Positions 48,693 to 58,709 are shown, counted from the stretch's first letter. The stretch: 64,000 nt of DNA from Paenisporosarcina sp. HGH0030 (GCF_000411295.1 NZ_KE150422.1:62001-126000), one strand, 5' to 3'. Numbers and translations are program-made. Notes: a model not told the origin generated them from the sequence alone.

Positions 48693-48729
48693 TTAAAAAA
48701 ATAAGGAACGGAGGGTACCTCCGTTCCTT
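48693..48729 (-). terminator. Strong terminator between gap and pgk
   Basis: Perfect 12-base stem AAGGAACGGAGG / CCTCCGTTCCTT with a three-base loop; on the minus strand followed by ATTTTTTTAATTTTT. Confidence 0.92.
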
Positions 48730-48794
48730 TTACCCTACTTTATTATAGAGGTTAATGACAATATTCGCTACTATAGCTCAAGAACTTAAACGCC

Positions 48795-49802
48795 TTATAA
48801 ACCTTTGCTAGCCATGTGTAATGCAAGGTCGATACAACGAGTAGAGTAGCCTGTTTCGTTATCATACCAAGACAATACTTTTACCATGTTTTTCTCAAGA
48901 ACCATTGTAGACAATCCATCAACAGTTGATGAAGCAGCGTTACCGTTATAGTCACGAGATACTAATGGTAACTCGTTATATTCTAAGTAACCCTTAAGTT
49001 CATTATCAGAAGCAGTTTTAAGTGCTGAGTTTACTTCTTCAGTCGTTACATCTTTTTCAAGCTCAACTACTAAATCAACAAGTGATACGTTTGGTGTTGG
49101 CACGCGAACAGCCATACCATCTAATTTGCCTTTTAATTCAGGAAGAACTAGTGAAACTGCAGCTGCAGCGCCTGTAGATGTTGGAATCATTGATTCAGCA
49201 GCTGCACGTGCGCGACGGTAGTCTTCATGTGGTAAATCTAAAATACGTTGATCATTAGTATAAGAATGAATTGTTGTCATCATCCCACGTTTGATACCAA
49301 AGCTTTCATGAAGTACTTTTGCCACTGGTGCCAAACTGTTTGTAGTACATGAAGCATTTGATACAACATTATCCGAATCTGCGTTATAAGACTCGTGGTT
49401 AACTCCCATAACGAATGTCGGCATACTTCCTTTACCAGGAGAAGAAACGATAACTTTTTTCGCACCCGCTTCGATATGTTTGCCTGCAGTTTTTTCATCA
49501 CGGAAGATTCCTGTTGATTCGATTACGATATCGATTTCAAGGTCTTTCCAAGGCAATACCGATGGGTCTTTTTCTGCATACACACGTACTTGTTTACCAT
49601 TGACGATTAAGTATTCACCTTCAGAAGAAACATCAGCATCAAAAACGCCGTGAATTGAATCGTATTTCAGTAAATGAGCTAACATCGCTGCATCAGTTAA
49701 GTCGTTAATTGCTACTACTTCCACTCCATCACGTTGTAATGCCTCGCGGAATACCACTCGCCCAATACGTCCAAATCCGTTAATCGCTAATTTTAAAGTC
49801 AT
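48795..49802 (-). CDS. gap: Glyceraldehyde-3-phosphate dehydrogenase (glycolytic)
   Basis: NAD-dependent oxidative phosphorylation of glyceraldehyde-3-phosphate. 335 residues. Rossmann start AINGFGRIGRVVFRE, active-site cysteine C152 in SNASCTTNSLAPV, catalytic histidine in TTIHSYTNDQRILD, and SWYDNETGYSTRCIDL near the C-terminus. It pairs with cggR, 12 bases upstream, which marks it as the glycolytic GapA rather than the gluconeogenic GapB. AGGAGG before the ATG. Confidence 0.96.
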   Translation of the reverse strand: MTLKLAINGFGRIGRVVFREALQRDGVEVVAINDLTDAAMLAHLLKYDSIHGVFDADVSSEGEYLIVNGKQVRVYAEKDPSVLPWKDLEIDIVIESTGIFRDEKTAGKHIEAGAKKVIVSSPGKGSMPTFVMGVNHESYNADSDNVVSNASCTTNSLAPVAKVLHESFGIKRGMMTTIHSYTNDQRILDLPHEDYRRARAAAESMIPTSTGAAAAVSLVLPELKGKLDGMAVRVPTPNVSLVDLVVELEKDVTTEEVNSALKTASDNELKGYLEYNELPLVSRDYNGNAASSTVDGLSTMVLEKNMVKVLSWYDNETGYSTRCIDLALHMASKGL

Positions 49803-49814
49803 TTATAGTTCCTC

Positions 49815-50852
49815 CTAATTTTCATTACTCATAAGTTGAGTTAATTTCTTCGCTGCACCTTCATCCGTAATCAATACGGTCTGATTTGGTGCATGCTTTA
49901 AATATGAAAGCATGGCAGAAGCTTTTGATGCTCCACCAGCTACTGCTAGTAAATGCTTCACTTGATTCAGTTGTTTTAATTGTATTCCAACTGTCCGAAT
50001 CCGATGGACTGCTTTGCCTTGCTCATTGAAATAGTATCCAAACGCTTCTCCCACAGCCTGTTTCCCTGAAATGATATCCAGTTCCTCAAGGCTTGAGTTG
50101 CGTCGTTTAGCCATTTCTTTTGCATCACCGATACCATGAATGACAATGTTCGTGTGATCATATAAGTCCATCATTTCCTTAATGACAGGCTCTTTTATCA
50201 TGGTCTTATATGCAGCTTCACTTAAATGATCAGGTAAGTATAGTGTTCTGGAAGTACCACTGGCTTGTGCGGCAAATGCAGATGCAATATGATTCGCTTG
50301 CAGTTCCACATTTTCCCCGATTCCTCCCCGCGCTGCCACAAACACTAGATTCTTTGGTTTGATGTGCACCGACAAGTGATTCGTAATGGCAGCAATCGTA
50401 CTTCCACCCGTTACAGCGACAATATCAAGCTCTTTTGATAATTGCTCCAGTTGCTTTGCAGCTTCCTGACCAATCAATGACTTCGCTTGACTTTCTTTTT
50501 CGCTATCTCCAGGCACGATGATTACGCGACTTAACTTGAAACTCTTCTCAAGTTGTTTTTCCAGTTCACTTAATCCAGACCATTCGTGTACTAAATTTTT
50601 CAAGCTATCTAAAACATCTTTACCTTCATGCGTAATTTCCATTCCATTTGCAAGCACATGTATTAATCCTTGTGCTCGTAAAATGTCAAGCTCTCTTCTT
50701 GTCTCCCGTTCGGTTGAGTGAACGATTTCACTAAGGGCTCTGCGACCAATTCCAGCAGTTAACTGGATGGTCATCAATAAACGATATCTTTTTTGGAGAA
50801 GCGCAGTCATTTCCGGTAACAATTTTTGTTGTGCTCCAAGTAATTGATTCAT
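49815..50852 (-). CDS. cggR: Central glycolytic genes regulator CggR
   Basis: Repressor of gap and downstream glycolytic genes; relieved by fructose-1,6-bisphosphate in B. subtilis. 345 residues of the SorC/DeoR type: winged helix-turn-helix in the first ~90 residues (GIGRRALSEIVHSTERETRRELDILRAQGLIHVLANGMEITHEGK), then the sugar-phosphate-binding domain (VAVTGGSTIAAITNHL, VFVAARGGIGENVELQANHIA, TVGIQLKQLNQVKHLLAVAGGASKASAMLSYL). GAAGGAG precedes the ATG. First gene of cggR-gap, with its operator directly upstream, so autoregulated. Confidence 0.94.
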   Translation of the reverse strand: MNQLLGAQQKLLPEMTALLQKRYRLLMTIQLTAGIGRRALSEIVHSTERETRRELDILRAQGLIHVLANGMEITHEGKDVLDSLKNLVHEWSGLSELEKQLEKSFKLSRVIIVPGDSEKESQAKSLIGQEAAKQLEQLSKELDIVAVTGGSTIAAITNHLSVHIKPKNLVFVAARGGIGENVELQANHIASAFAAQASGTSRTLYLPDHLSEAAYKTMIKEPVIKEMMDLYDHTNIVIHGIGDAKEMAKRRNSSLEELDIISGKQAVGEAFGYYFNEQGKAVHRIRTVGIQLKQLNQVKHLLAVAGGASKASAMLSYLKHAPNQTVLITDEGAAKKLTQLMSNEN

Positions 50853-50878
50853 TGCATTCTCCTTCTGAAAAGTGGTTG

Positions 50879-50953
50879 GACGTTTTTTGTCCCACTACAT
50901 CATTTTATGTCCCACCTTAATAATAATATACTCCTTTTCTAAAAAAAGAGCAA
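50879..50953 (-). promoter_or_regulatory. cggR-gap promoter and CggR operator
   Basis: Promoter: TTGCTC, 17 bases, TATATT (50953-50925, minus strand). Operator 50914-50879: TGGGAC-N6-TGAT-N4-TGGGAC-N6-CGTC, which reproduces the B. subtilis CggR operator layout GGGAC-N6-TGTC-N4-GGGAC-N6-TGTC with exact spacing and small changes in the TGTC halves. It lies just downstream of the -10, so repression would act on initiation or early elongation. Confidence 0.85.
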
Positions 50954-50982
50954 ATAAAAAAGACGTTTACGATGTAAACGCC
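50953..50982 (-). terminator. Terminator of the glutaredoxin-like gene
   Basis: GGCGTTTAC-ATC-GTAAACGTC stem followed by TTTTTTATTTG on the minus strand; the stem includes the end of the gene and its T run abuts the cggR promoter. Confidence 0.85.
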
Positions 50983-51200
50983 TCTAATAACGTAGGATAA
51001 TCAATCCGTCCTTCCTGAATGACCACTCCGTTGCTTTCGATTACTGGAATGCGGAGTAAGTACTTTTCATGGATGTCATCATTGTCTTCAATATTGATTT
51101 CTTCTATATGTAATTCAACATCTTCTTTTACAAGTTGTAGCATCATTCGTGCGTCTTCACACAAAGTACAGTTCGGGCGAGAATAAAATTGTACGTTCAT
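50967..51200 (-). CDS. Glutaredoxin-like protein
   Basis: 77 residues with a thioredoxin/glutaredoxin fold: N-terminal MNVQFYSRPNCTLCEDARMMLQ with CXXC motif (C11-T-L-C14), cis-proline in LRIPVIES and EGRIDYPTLLEAF at the end. Belongs to the short glutaredoxin-like family (DUF836 type). Start at 51200 with GGAAG upstream; the frame extends 23 codons with no ribosome site. Thiol-disulfide role unknown; no clear partner. Confidence 0.85.
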   Translation of the reverse strand: MNVQFYSRPNCTLCEDARMMLQLVKEDVELHIEEINIEDNDDIHEKYLLRIPVIESNGVVIQEGRIDYPTLLEAFTS

Positions 51201-51282
51201 TATCCATCTTCCTTTCACGTCTTTAACATCTTGATATCCAGAATTGTACTCTATTTTCCACAATTGCACGTCATAAATTTAT

Positions 51283-51312
51283 AAAAAAACAAGTGGCTGT
51301 CTTAAGCCGCTT
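51283..51312 (-). terminator. Orphan terminator-like hairpin
   Basis: AAGCGGCT loop AGCCACTT (one mismatch) followed by GTTTTTTTAT on the minus strand. No minus-strand gene lies between it and the clpP terminator; the 51313-51474 stretch has only a short Gly/Arg-rich frame without a start. Confidence 0.5.
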
Positions 51313-51474
51313 TCTGTACCCTCATTTAAAAACCACGACAAGCGCCGCGTCCACGTGAACCCGGTCCCACACCGCCACCGCCAGCACTTCCTTGATTGGC
51401 CTATACCGGCTCGTGCTTTTAAGTTATCCGGAAATGCACTCTTTCGTTACAGTATCCTTAATCATAGCCATAAA

Positions 51475-51513
51475 CAAAAAAGCTACAATGACTATAAAAG
51501 TCACTGTAGCTTT
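51475..51513 (-). terminator. Terminator of clpP
   Basis: AAAGCTACAGTGACT / AGTCATTGTAGCTTT stem (one mismatch) followed by TTTGTTT on the minus strand, a few bases after the clpP stop. Confidence 0.85.
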
Positions 51514-51518
51514 GGTTA

Positions 51519-52115
51519 TTATGATTTTTTCAATTCACTGCGAGAAATAATGTGATCAACAAGACCATAGTCTTTCGCACGCTCAGCTGTCATGAAGTTG
51601 TCGCGGTCCGTATCTTTTGCGATGACATCAATCGGTTGACCTGTACGTTCTGACAAGATACCGTTTAATTTTTCACGCAAGAATAAAATGCGTTTTGCAG
51701 CGATTTCAATTTCAGTCGCTTGCCCTTGTGCTCCACCAAGTGGTTGGTGAATCATGACTTCAGCATTCGGTAAAGCATAACGTTTACCTTTTGTTCCAGC
51801 CGCAAGCAAGAATGCGCCCATTGAAGCTGCCATCCCGATACAAATTGTTTGCACGTCCGGTTTGATGAAATGCATTGTGTCAAAAATCGCCATACCCGCC
51901 GTGATACTTCCACCTGGGCTGTTGATGTAAATAGAAATATCTTTTTCTGGATCTTCAGCTTCTAGGAAAAGTAATTGTGCCACGATGGAGTTTGCAACAT
52001 TATCATCAATGCCGCTTCCAAGCATAATCACTCGGTCTTTTAATAAACGTGAGTAGATGTCATAAGCGCGCTCTCCGCGGCTTGTTTGTTCAATAACTGT
52101 AGGAATTAAATTCAT
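51519..52115 (-). CDS. clpP: ATP-dependent Clp protease proteolytic subunit
   Basis: Serine peptidase core of ClpCP/ClpXP/ClpEP. 198 residues; catalytic triad S98 in [13 protein letters not shown]123 in VMIHQPLGG and an aspartate in DTDRDNFM (near residue 172). Start at 52115 after AAGGGGG; the frame extends 17 codons without need. Monocistronic, with a CtsR box at its promoter, so heat and protein-stress inducible. It also degrades ssrA-tagged proteins, linking it to ssrA/smpB nearby. Confidence 0.97.
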   Translation of the reverse strand: MNLIPTVIEQTSRGERAYDIYSRLLKDRVIMLGSGIDDNVANSIVAQLLFLEAEDPEKDISIYINSPGGSITAGMAIFDTMHFIKPDVQTICIGMAASMGAFLLAAGTKGKRYALPNAEVMIHQPLGGAQGQATEIEIAAKRILFLREKLNGILSERTGQPIDVIAKDTDRDNFMTAERAKDYGLVDHIISRSELKKS

Positions 52116-52155
52116 GGAAATGCCCCCTTCAAGCTTAAAATAATTTTCGTACATC

Positions 52156-52220
52156 CCGAGTATCATCTATTGTACTCGGTTGTTCCTTTATAATATACAA
52201 GTTGGTCAAGGAAGGTCAAA
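52156..52220 (-). promoter_or_regulatory. clpP promoter, CtsR operator and 5' hairpin
   Basis: The direct repeat GGTCAAG-GAA-GGTCAAA (52204-52220, plus strand) matches the CtsR heptad operator with one mismatch. It overlaps the minus-strand -35 TTGACC (52219-52214); -10 is TATATT (16-base spacer) or TATTAT (18-base spacer). The predicted transcript begins close to a 7-bp hairpin (CCGAGTA/TACTCGG, 52179-52156), which may stabilise the message. Confidence 0.8.
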
Positions 52221-52284
52221 TATTATGCATAAAAAAGTACAGTTGAATTGTTTGCCTACTATTTGTATAATAGGTAAGTCGCTT

Positions 52285-52356
52285 GCCCTCGTGGTGCAAT
52301 GGATAACACGTAAGATTCCGGTTCTTGAGATGGGGGTTCGATTCCCTCCGAGGGCG
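52285..52356 (+). tRNA. tRNA-Arg (anticodon CCG)
   Basis: 72 bases fold as a cloverleaf: acceptor GCCCTCG/CGAGGGC with discriminator G, D-arm GTG...CAC, anticodon arm TAAGA-TTCCGGT-TCTTG (anticodon CCG, reading CGG), T-arm GGGGG-TTCGATT-CCCTC. CCA is not encoded. A tRNA-Arg sits between clpP and crh in B. subtilis too. It is transcribed divergently from clpP and followed by its own terminator. Confidence 0.95.
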
Positions 52357-52362
52357 TCAAAA

Positions 52363-52407
52363 GGAAACCGTCCCAAACGTTAAAAGACGTATGGGTCGGT
52401 TTTTTTA
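52363..52407 (+). terminator. Terminator of tRNA-Arg
   Basis: AAACCGTCCCA ... TGGGTCGGTTT hairpin (one T-T mismatch) with an inner ACGT pair, followed by a T run. Confidence 0.85.
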
Positions 52408-52537
52408 TTTATATTCATTCATTCAGACAATGGATCACTTTAACTTCCACAAAGAATGGAAATCTGCGAGTAACAACCTTTTTTGCATCAGTGGCTTTTC
52501 ATTACAAAATTTTCACCCATTCAAAACTGTGAATTTT

Positions 52538-53326
52538 TTATATTTTATCCAAGAGCAACCGTTTTAACACAATTGCAGTTAATCCAATCGCTTCAGATTC
52601 TGTCAAGCTTCCCTCCTCAGCCTTTTTCTCCCAATGATTGGATTCAATTACGCCTTGTTCACGCGCCTTGGTCAACATATTTTTAAATTCATTATTTAAT
52701 GATATTGAACCTGTATTGAAAAACTTCGTTTCCTCCTTACCAGAAGAATCAATAACTTCTTTCATTTTCAGTCCGAAACTCTCCGCGATACCTTGAGCGA
52801 TTGCTACACCGTGTGCTTTCAAATAACTGTCATCACGCATTTTTACGATATCCGTGAGACTATCCATAAAACCACCTTCTACTAGTACTGCTGGCATAAC
52901 TGTCTCCCGCAATTCATGAAAGTTGGCAGATTTCACACCGCGATCCCTCAACCCCATCGCTTTCACTACTTTCGGATGAATGGAATTGGCCAGTTTGAGT
53001 GAAGATGGATTATTGTTTGCCGGCTCCATTACGTAGGTTTCGATTCCTCCATGATTTCCCCATTGCCCTCCAAGAGCATTATGGTGACAGCTGATGTACA
53101 TATCAGCTTTCCAAGCATTTGCCATATCAGTGCGAGACGCTAAGGGTATATCCGTTTTTCCGCTGGGATCGTCGACCCGCATTTGTAGAACACCTTCATA
53201 TTTATCCAGATGTGCCATGCCTGACAGAACCACTTTGTTATTGAATGTCCATTCTTTTTCATCATTTGGCGACCGTTTCCCTGCAGTAGTCAATCCATGT
53301 CCTGCAGACCATGCTATTTTAATCAT
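52538..53326 (-). CDS. N-acetylmuramoyl-L-alanine amidase (Amidase_3)
   Basis: 262 residues. Zinc amidase of the AmiC/CwlC type: zinc histidine H10 in WSAGHGLTTAGKRSP, second zinc ligand by DKYEGVLQMRVDD-like segment, histidines in DMYISCHHNALGG, and catalytic glutamate in AVLVEGGFMDS. The C-terminal ~80 residues (FNTGSISLNNEFKNMLTKAREQGVIESNHWEKKAEEGSLTESEAIGLTAIVLKRL) are unusual and resemble tails of phage or spore amidases. No signal peptide, so export would need lysis, a holin or a mother-cell role. Inserted between tRNA-Arg and crh relative to B. subtilis. Confidence 0.88.
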   Translation of the reverse strand: MIKIAWSAGHGLTTAGKRSPNDEKEWTFNNKVVLSGMAHLDKYEGVLQMRVDDPSGKTDIPLASRTDMANAWKADMYISCHHNALGGQWGNHGGIETYVMEPANNNPSSLKLANSIHPKVVKAMGLRDRGVKSANFHELRETVMPAVLVEGGFMDSLTDIVKMRDDSYLKAHGVAIAQGIAESFGLKMKEVIDSSGKEETKFFNTGSISLNNEFKNMLTKAREQGVIESNHWEKKAEEGSLTESEAIGLTAIVLKRLLLDKI

Positions 53327-53555
53327 TTCTATTTCCCCCTTTCCTATTAAGATTTTTATCCCATTTTTTAATAACATTCGAAAAAACCATGAATAGTCAT
53401 CGTCGCTTTTATGCCCCTATTATTTAAAATTAAATTGTATTGTAGCTATAACCCATAGTATTCTCGTAAATCTATTGGGACTGAGTAATTTACTAGATTT
53501 ATCGAAAAGTAGCAATAGTTAAGTGAAACATTGTGAACTTGATGAATTTTGTCCA

Positions 53556-53590
53556 TAAAAAAACCTTCGACAGATCGTCGAAGGTTTTTG
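53556..53590 (-). terminator. Terminator of crh
   Basis: AAACCTTCGAC-N5-GTCGAAGGTTT perfect stem followed by TTTTATGG on the minus strand. The remaining gap to the amidase gene (53327-53555) shows no gene. Confidence 0.92.
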
Positions 53591-53593
53591 ATT

Positions 53594-53851
53594 TTAATTT
53601 TCTTTTTGAATCATGGCGATTAGTCCTTCAACCGCCTGTTCTTCATCTGATCCTTCAGCACTGATTGTAACTGATGATCCTTTGCTGATGGCTAGGCTCA
53701 TTATGCCCATAATACTTTTTGCATTTACTTTTTTATCGTCTTTTTGCAGATATACATCTGCTTGGTAACGATTTGCTTCTTGCACAAAAAGAGCAGCCTG
53801 TCTTGCCTGTAATCCTGATTTCAATTCAACTTGTACTTGATTTTCCGTCAT
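53594..53851 (-). CDS. crh: HPr-like catabolite repression protein Crh
   Basis: 85-residue HPr homologue. Position 15 is glutamine (SGLQARQAALF) in place of the PTS histidine, so it cannot carry phosphate from enzyme I, while the regulatory serine S46 is kept (KSIMGIMSL). This is the diagnostic pattern of Crh, which in Bacillus is phosphorylated by HprK and acts with CcpA. Start at 53851, nine bases after GGGGGG. Last of the nudix-rapZ-yvcK-whiA-crh cluster, 74 bases after whiA. Confidence 0.94.
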   Translation of the reverse strand: MTENQVQVELKSGLQARQAALFVQEANRYQADVYLQKDDKKVNAKSIMGIMSLAISKGSSVTISAEGSDEEQAVEGLIAMIQKEN

Positions 53852-53925
53852 TAGTTCATGCCCCCCTAATCTCTGTCCGTTCATGTATTGTTTTTTATGT
53901 TAGCTGAAATGAGTCATTCTCACAA

Positions 53926-54882
53926 CTATCTTTTCACTTTATCGAACGCAACGCCACCGCGAAGTCCATCAGCAATTTCATCAAGCTTACGTAATCGGTG
54001 ATTAATGCCTGATTTACTGATTGTACCTGTTGAAACCATTTCGCCAAGCTCTTTAAGCGTGACATCTGTGTACTCAACACGCAATCTTGCTACTTCCCTC
54101 AGCTTTTCAGGCAATTGATCAATTCCCATGACATTATCAATATAACGAATATTTTCCACTTGTCGTATGGATGCGCCAATTGTTTTATTGAGATTGGCAG
54201 TTTCACAATTGACGAGACGATTTACGCTATTTCGCATATCGCGGACAATGCGGACATCTTCAAATTTCAATAATGCGTGATGAGCTCCGGTAATACTTAA
54301 AAAATCCGATATTTTTTCAGCTTCTTTTAAATAGGTCACAAACCCTTTTTTACGTTCAATTGTTTTAGCATTCAATCCAAAGCCATTCATTAAATTAACA
54401 AGTGCATCACTATGGTCTTTATATAGCGAATAAACTTCCAAATGGTATGCAGAGGTTTCCGGATTATTGACTGAGCCACCAGCCAGGAATGCACCACGCA
54501 AATACGCCCGCTTGCAACAATTCTTTTTAACCAGTTCAGCTGAAATTGTATGATTGAACTGAAAGTCTTCTGTAATGATTTTCAAATCTTCCAGCAAAGC
54601 TTTTGACCCATCTCGCACCCGACAAATATATACATTGTTTTTTTTCAAGCGCATCTTTTTTCGTACCAATAGTTCTACTTGGTACGGGTACAATTCTTTC
54701 ATCAATGTATATAAACGTCTGGCAATCGCTGCATTCTCGGTTTGTACATCCAAACTCAAACTTCGGTTCGCAAATGAAAGCGCACCATTCATGCGGATGA
54801 GTGCAGATAGTTCTGCTTTCGCGCAACAAGGTGTTATGTCAGCCTGCGTCATTTCTTTTTTTGTTTCAGATGCAAATGACAT
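53926..54882 (-). CDS. whiA: DNA-binding protein WhiA
   Basis: 318 residues: N-terminal LAGLIDADG-homing-endonuclease-like domain ([29 protein letters not shown], ligand-like acid residues lost) and C-terminal helix-turn-helix ([42 protein letters not shown]). In Bacillus it affects division and chromosome segregation; in actinobacteria it controls sporulation. GGGGG before the ATG. Follows yvcK by 26 bases. Confidence 0.95.
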   Translation of the reverse strand: MSFASETKKEMTQADITPCCAKAELSALIRMNGALSFANRSLSLDVQTENAAIARRLYTLMKELYPYQVELLVRKKMRLKKNNVYICRVRDGSKALLEDLKIITEDFQFNHTISAELVKKNCCKRAYLRGAFLAGGSVNNPETSAYHLEVYSLYKDHSDALVNLMNGFGLNAKTIERKKGFVTYLKEAEKISDFLSITGAHHALLKFEDVRIVRDMRNSVNRLVNCETANLNKTIGASIRQVENIRYIDNVMGIDQLPEKLREVARLRVEYTDVTLKELGEMVSTGTISKSGINHRLRKLDEIADGLRGGVAFDKVKR

Positions 54883-54908
54883 ATATATTTCCCCCTTTCG
54901 AGCGAAAG

Positions 54909-55901
54909 TTAGATAAATGATTGCTTGATTGCATTTTCCTTATCTTCCGCATAATGGACCAGCCATTCCGCAACTTTGGTTGCGTCATGACGAATGGCTC
55001 CATCCTGGATGGTCGCAATATCTTTTTTGACCACTGTTATTCCTAATTGATTTAATCTTGATTCGTCATAACTCACCGGCATAGACTGTTCTTGTGCATA
55101 AATTTCTTGAACGGATAATGGAACTTCATCCGTGTTAAGTAAAATCGTCTGAATAAACGGCGCACCCATATGCAACATCAATGCACGGACATGATCAGCC
55201 GCTGAATAGTTCAATGTCTCTCCAGCTTGTGTCATCAAGTTGCAAATGTATACGTTTGGTACCTTCGATTCGAGTATTGCTTTTTGAATTCCTTGAACCA
55301 ATAAATTGGGCAAAATACTAGTATATAAACTTCCTGGTCCAAATACGAGTAAATCAGCTTTGCAAATTGCTTTAATCGTATCTGGAAGCGGTTCCACATC
55401 ATTGGGTGTCAGAAAGACACGATGAATGCGTTGATTGTATGTAGGAATCTTTGATTCTCCCGTAACAATGGTCCCGTCGTCCAGTTCTGCATGAAGGGTG
55501 ATTGTCTGATTCGCAGCTGGCAATACAGTACCATGAACATTTAATACGCGACTCATTTCCCGAATCGCATGCGAAAAGTCACCAGTTATATCTGTCAACG
55601 CTGTTAACATTAAATTACCTAGTGAATGTCCACCTAAATCATCAGATTGACTGAAACGATATTGGAACATTTCTTCAACTAAAGGCTCTACATCTGATAA
55701 TGCAGCCATTACTTTTCGAATATCTCCCGGAGGCGGAATATCGTAATCGTCGCGGAGTCTGCCTGAGCTGCCTCCATCATCTGCAACTGTAACAATTGCA
55801 GTGATATCGACCGGGAATTTCTTTAATCCTCGCAACAACGTGGATAGACCCGTCCCCCCGCCGATTATGACGATTCGTTTCCGGCGTTTGGAACGTGCCA
55901 T
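54909..55901 (-). CDS. yvcK: YvcK/GlmR family gluconeogenesis and envelope regulator
   Basis: 330 residues of the CofD-like YvcK family. Rossmann-like start [56 protein letters not shown] and [22 protein letters not shown]. In B. subtilis it binds UDP-N-acetylglucosamine and stimulates GlmS, and is needed for growth on gluconeogenic carbon. AAAGGGCTGATGGA precedes the ATG, four bases after rapZ. Confidence 0.95.
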   Translation of the reverse strand: MARSKRRKRIVIIGGGTGLSTLLRGLKKFPVDITAIVTVADDGGSSGRLRDDYDIPPPGDIRKVMAALSDVEPLVEEMFQYRFSQSDDLGGHSLGNLMLTALTDITGDFSHAIREMSRVLNVHGTVLPAANQTITLHAELDDGTIVTGESKIPTYNQRIHRVFLTPNDVEPLPDTIKAICKADLLVFGPGSLYTSILPNLLVQGIQKAILESKVPNVYICNLMTQAGETLNYSAADHVRALMLHMGAPFIQTILLNTDEVPLSVQEIYAQEQSMPVSYDESRLNQLGITVVKKDIATIQDGAIRHDATKVAEWLVHYAEDKENAIKQSFI

Positions 55902-55905
55902 TCCA

Positions 55906-56793
55906 TCAGCCCTTTCTATGTTTAATATCGCGATGCGTAATTACAGTTTGATAATCTTGTTGGAACAATTTCGCATAGTATTCCGTAAGGGTTACGGAAC
56001 GGTGTTGCCCACCGGTACAACCAAATGCAATGACGAGCTGGCGTTTTCCTTCTCGTTTATATTGAGGAATCATGTAAGTCAGTAAATCAGTCAGTTTTTC
56101 AATTAATATTTGGGTTTCCGGCCATTTCAACACATAACCAGATACATCAGAATCCAAGCCGGTTTTCGGACGCAAATCTTCTATATAATAAGGATTTGGC
56201 AAGAATCGTACATCAAATACTAAATCCGCATCAATCGGTAAGCCATGTTTAAAACCGAATGACATGACGTTTACAGTAAATGTAGAGCTTCCTATTGAAG
56301 AAAACTCTTCTTGTATTTTTTCACGAAGATCTTTCGGTTTCAGGGTTGAGGTGTTGTAAATGAATTGAGCTCTTCCTTTCAACTCAGAAAGCAACAAACG
56401 TTCTTTTGCAATCCCCTCTAAAGGTAAGCCTTCAGGAGCGAGCGGATGTGAACGCCGTGTTTCTTTATAGCGTCTGACCAGAGTTTCATCGTCCGCTTCC
56501 AGGAATAAAATTTTTGGTGTACATAAATTCCCTTGCGCCATTTCATCGAGAGCACCAATCAACGAATCGAATAAATCTCCGCCACGCATATCCATTACCG
56601 CAGCAATCCGATTCATGTCTTTTCCTGATTCCTTCATTAATTTTAAAAACGTCATTAATAAAGCTGGTGGCAAGTTATCGATACAGAAAAACCCTAGATC
56701 TTCGAAACTTTGAATGGCAACTGTTTTCCCTGCGCCAGACATGCCGGTAATGATGACCAATTCCGAATCCTGAGTTTGTTTTGATTCCATCAT
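55906..56793 (-). CDS. rapZ: RNase adapter protein RapZ (nucleotide-binding YvcJ)
   Basis: 295 residues. P-loop [30 protein letters not shown] near residue 14, [11 protein letters not shown], and the C-terminal [33 protein letters not shown]. In enterobacteria RapZ steers RNase E to GlmZ; in Bacillus (YvcJ) it hydrolyses GTP and has other, less clear roles. Its ATG overlaps the nudix gene stop by four bases (ATGA). Confidence 0.94.
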   Translation of the reverse strand: MMESKQTQDSELVIITGMSGAGKTVAIQSFEDLGFFCIDNLPPALLMTFLKLMKESGKDMNRIAAVMDMRGGDLFDSLIGALDEMAQGNLCTPKILFLEADDETLVRRYKETRRSHPLAPEGLPLEGIAKERLLLSELKGRAQFIYNTSTLKPKDLREKIQEEFSSIGSSTFTVNVMSFGFKHGLPIDADLVFDVRFLPNPYYIEDLRPKTGLDSDVSGYVLKWPETQILIEKLTDLLTYMIPQYKREGKRQLVIAFGCTGGQHRSVTLTEYYAKLFQQDYQTVITHRDIKHRKG

Positions 56794-57275
56794 TGCTTCT
56801 CTCCCTCATATGACGCTTGTATATCTTGTTTAATCAAATCAAAATCATGGGTGTAAACAAATGTCCCGTATTGAACCCCTTGTCCTGATACAGCAAATTG
56901 TAAGTTCGTACGATCTCCTTCTGCCATTGGCAAATGTGCCAAGGCTTCCACAGGATGCCACTCCAAAATTCCTTCTTTTGTTACTTCAAATGGAATACCT
57001 TCTAAATCATGCGACACAAATGTAAAGAGCATCCACTCATTTTCGATCTGCTGTTCGTCTTGTACGATCATCGTATAAACGCCTTTTAAATGAGGTTTGA
57101 CAGGTACGGTGTTGGTTTCCTCTTGAAATTCACGAATGGCCGCGCTGTAAATGGACTCGCCTGCTTCCATTTTCCCGCCAGGGGCTACATACCAATTTCT
57201 ACGTGGTTTTTTCAATAAAAGAACCTGTTGATCTTTCAAAACAATTAAATTTGCTATACGCTGCACATTCGACAC
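56790..57275 (-). CDS. NUDIX hydrolase (YvcI type)
   Basis: 161 residues. Nudix box [23 protein letters not shown] (GX5EX7REUXEEXGU, with Asn at the last small position) near residue 40. Probably hydrolyses a nucleoside diphosphate derivative; substrate unknown. Start is uncertain: the GTG at 57275 aligns with B. subtilis YvcI (MTYLQRV against MSNVQRI), a GTG at 57266 has a better GGAG, and the frame is open to 57296. First gene of the rapZ cluster. Confidence 0.88.
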   Translation of the reverse strand: MSNVQRIANLIVLKDQQVLLLKKPRRNWYVAPGGKMEAGESIYSAAIREFQEETNTVPVKPHLKGVYTMIVQDEQQIENEWMLFTFVSHDLEGIPFEVTKEGILEWHPVEALAHLPMAEGDRTNLQFAVSGQGVQYGTFVYTHDFDLIKQDIQASYEGEKQ

Positions 57276-57410
57276 TCCACATCCAAATAAACTCACTTAT
57301 TCTATTATACAACTTTGAAGGATGGCATATCAAAAAGTATGCAAAAAAGAAAAGCGGAAAGCTCGTCTAGTGATCGGAATGACATCATGGCAAGTTGTTT
57401 TCAAGAGTTT

Positions 57411-57535
57411 TGACCATTGTTATTGAATATCTGACCATTCAGAACCGTTATTGACCACTCAAAGACGTTTTCTGACCGGTTAACTTGATTTTCTGTCCAG
57501 TTCGAAGCACTTTCTGTCCATACACTTTCAACCCC
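57411..57535. repeat. Degenerate 21-bp-phased tandem repeat, array 3
   Basis: Units opening TGACCATT, TGACCATT, TGACCACT, TGACCGGT, TGTCCAGT, TGTCCATA start at 57411, 57432, 57452, 57473, 57494 and 57515: spacing 21, 20, 21, 21, 21. The 5' five bases are best kept. It lies between the trxB terminator and the nudix gene. The rest of the gap (57276-57410) shows no gene. Confidence 0.75.
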
Positions 57536-57548
57536 CTTTCCAAACGGC

Positions 57549-57593
57549 AAAAAAAGAGGCTGTTTCATCGATTTGCACCGAGAAACAGCCTTT
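57549..57593 (-). terminator. Terminator of trxB
   Basis: AGGCTGTTTC ... GAAACAGCCT stem; on the minus strand followed by CTTTTTTTGCC. Confidence 0.85.
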
Positions 57594-57689
57594 CAAAATG
57601 TTGCTATAAAAAGGGGGTCAATTTACTATCCTTAATATACACCTTTATTGTTGCAAGGGTATTACAGATGGATTAAAGATTGATTAAAA

Positions 57690-58652
<963 letters not shown>

Positions 58653-58709
58653 CTAAACCCTTCTATCACAAATCGTATAAGATTCATGCAAGTCATTCAA
58701 CTTTTTTGC

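Noticed and set aside
51348-51420. Gly/Arg-rich minus-strand frame (ANQGSAGGGGVGPGSRGRGACRGF)
   Set aside because: Only ~24 codons after a stop, no start codon or ribosome site. May be the end of a lost small Gly-rich gene but evidence is too thin.
52285-52356. tRNA-Arg as an integration site with duplicated end
   Set aside because: No second copy of the tRNA 3' end was seen between 52357 and 53600, so an att footprint is not supported there.
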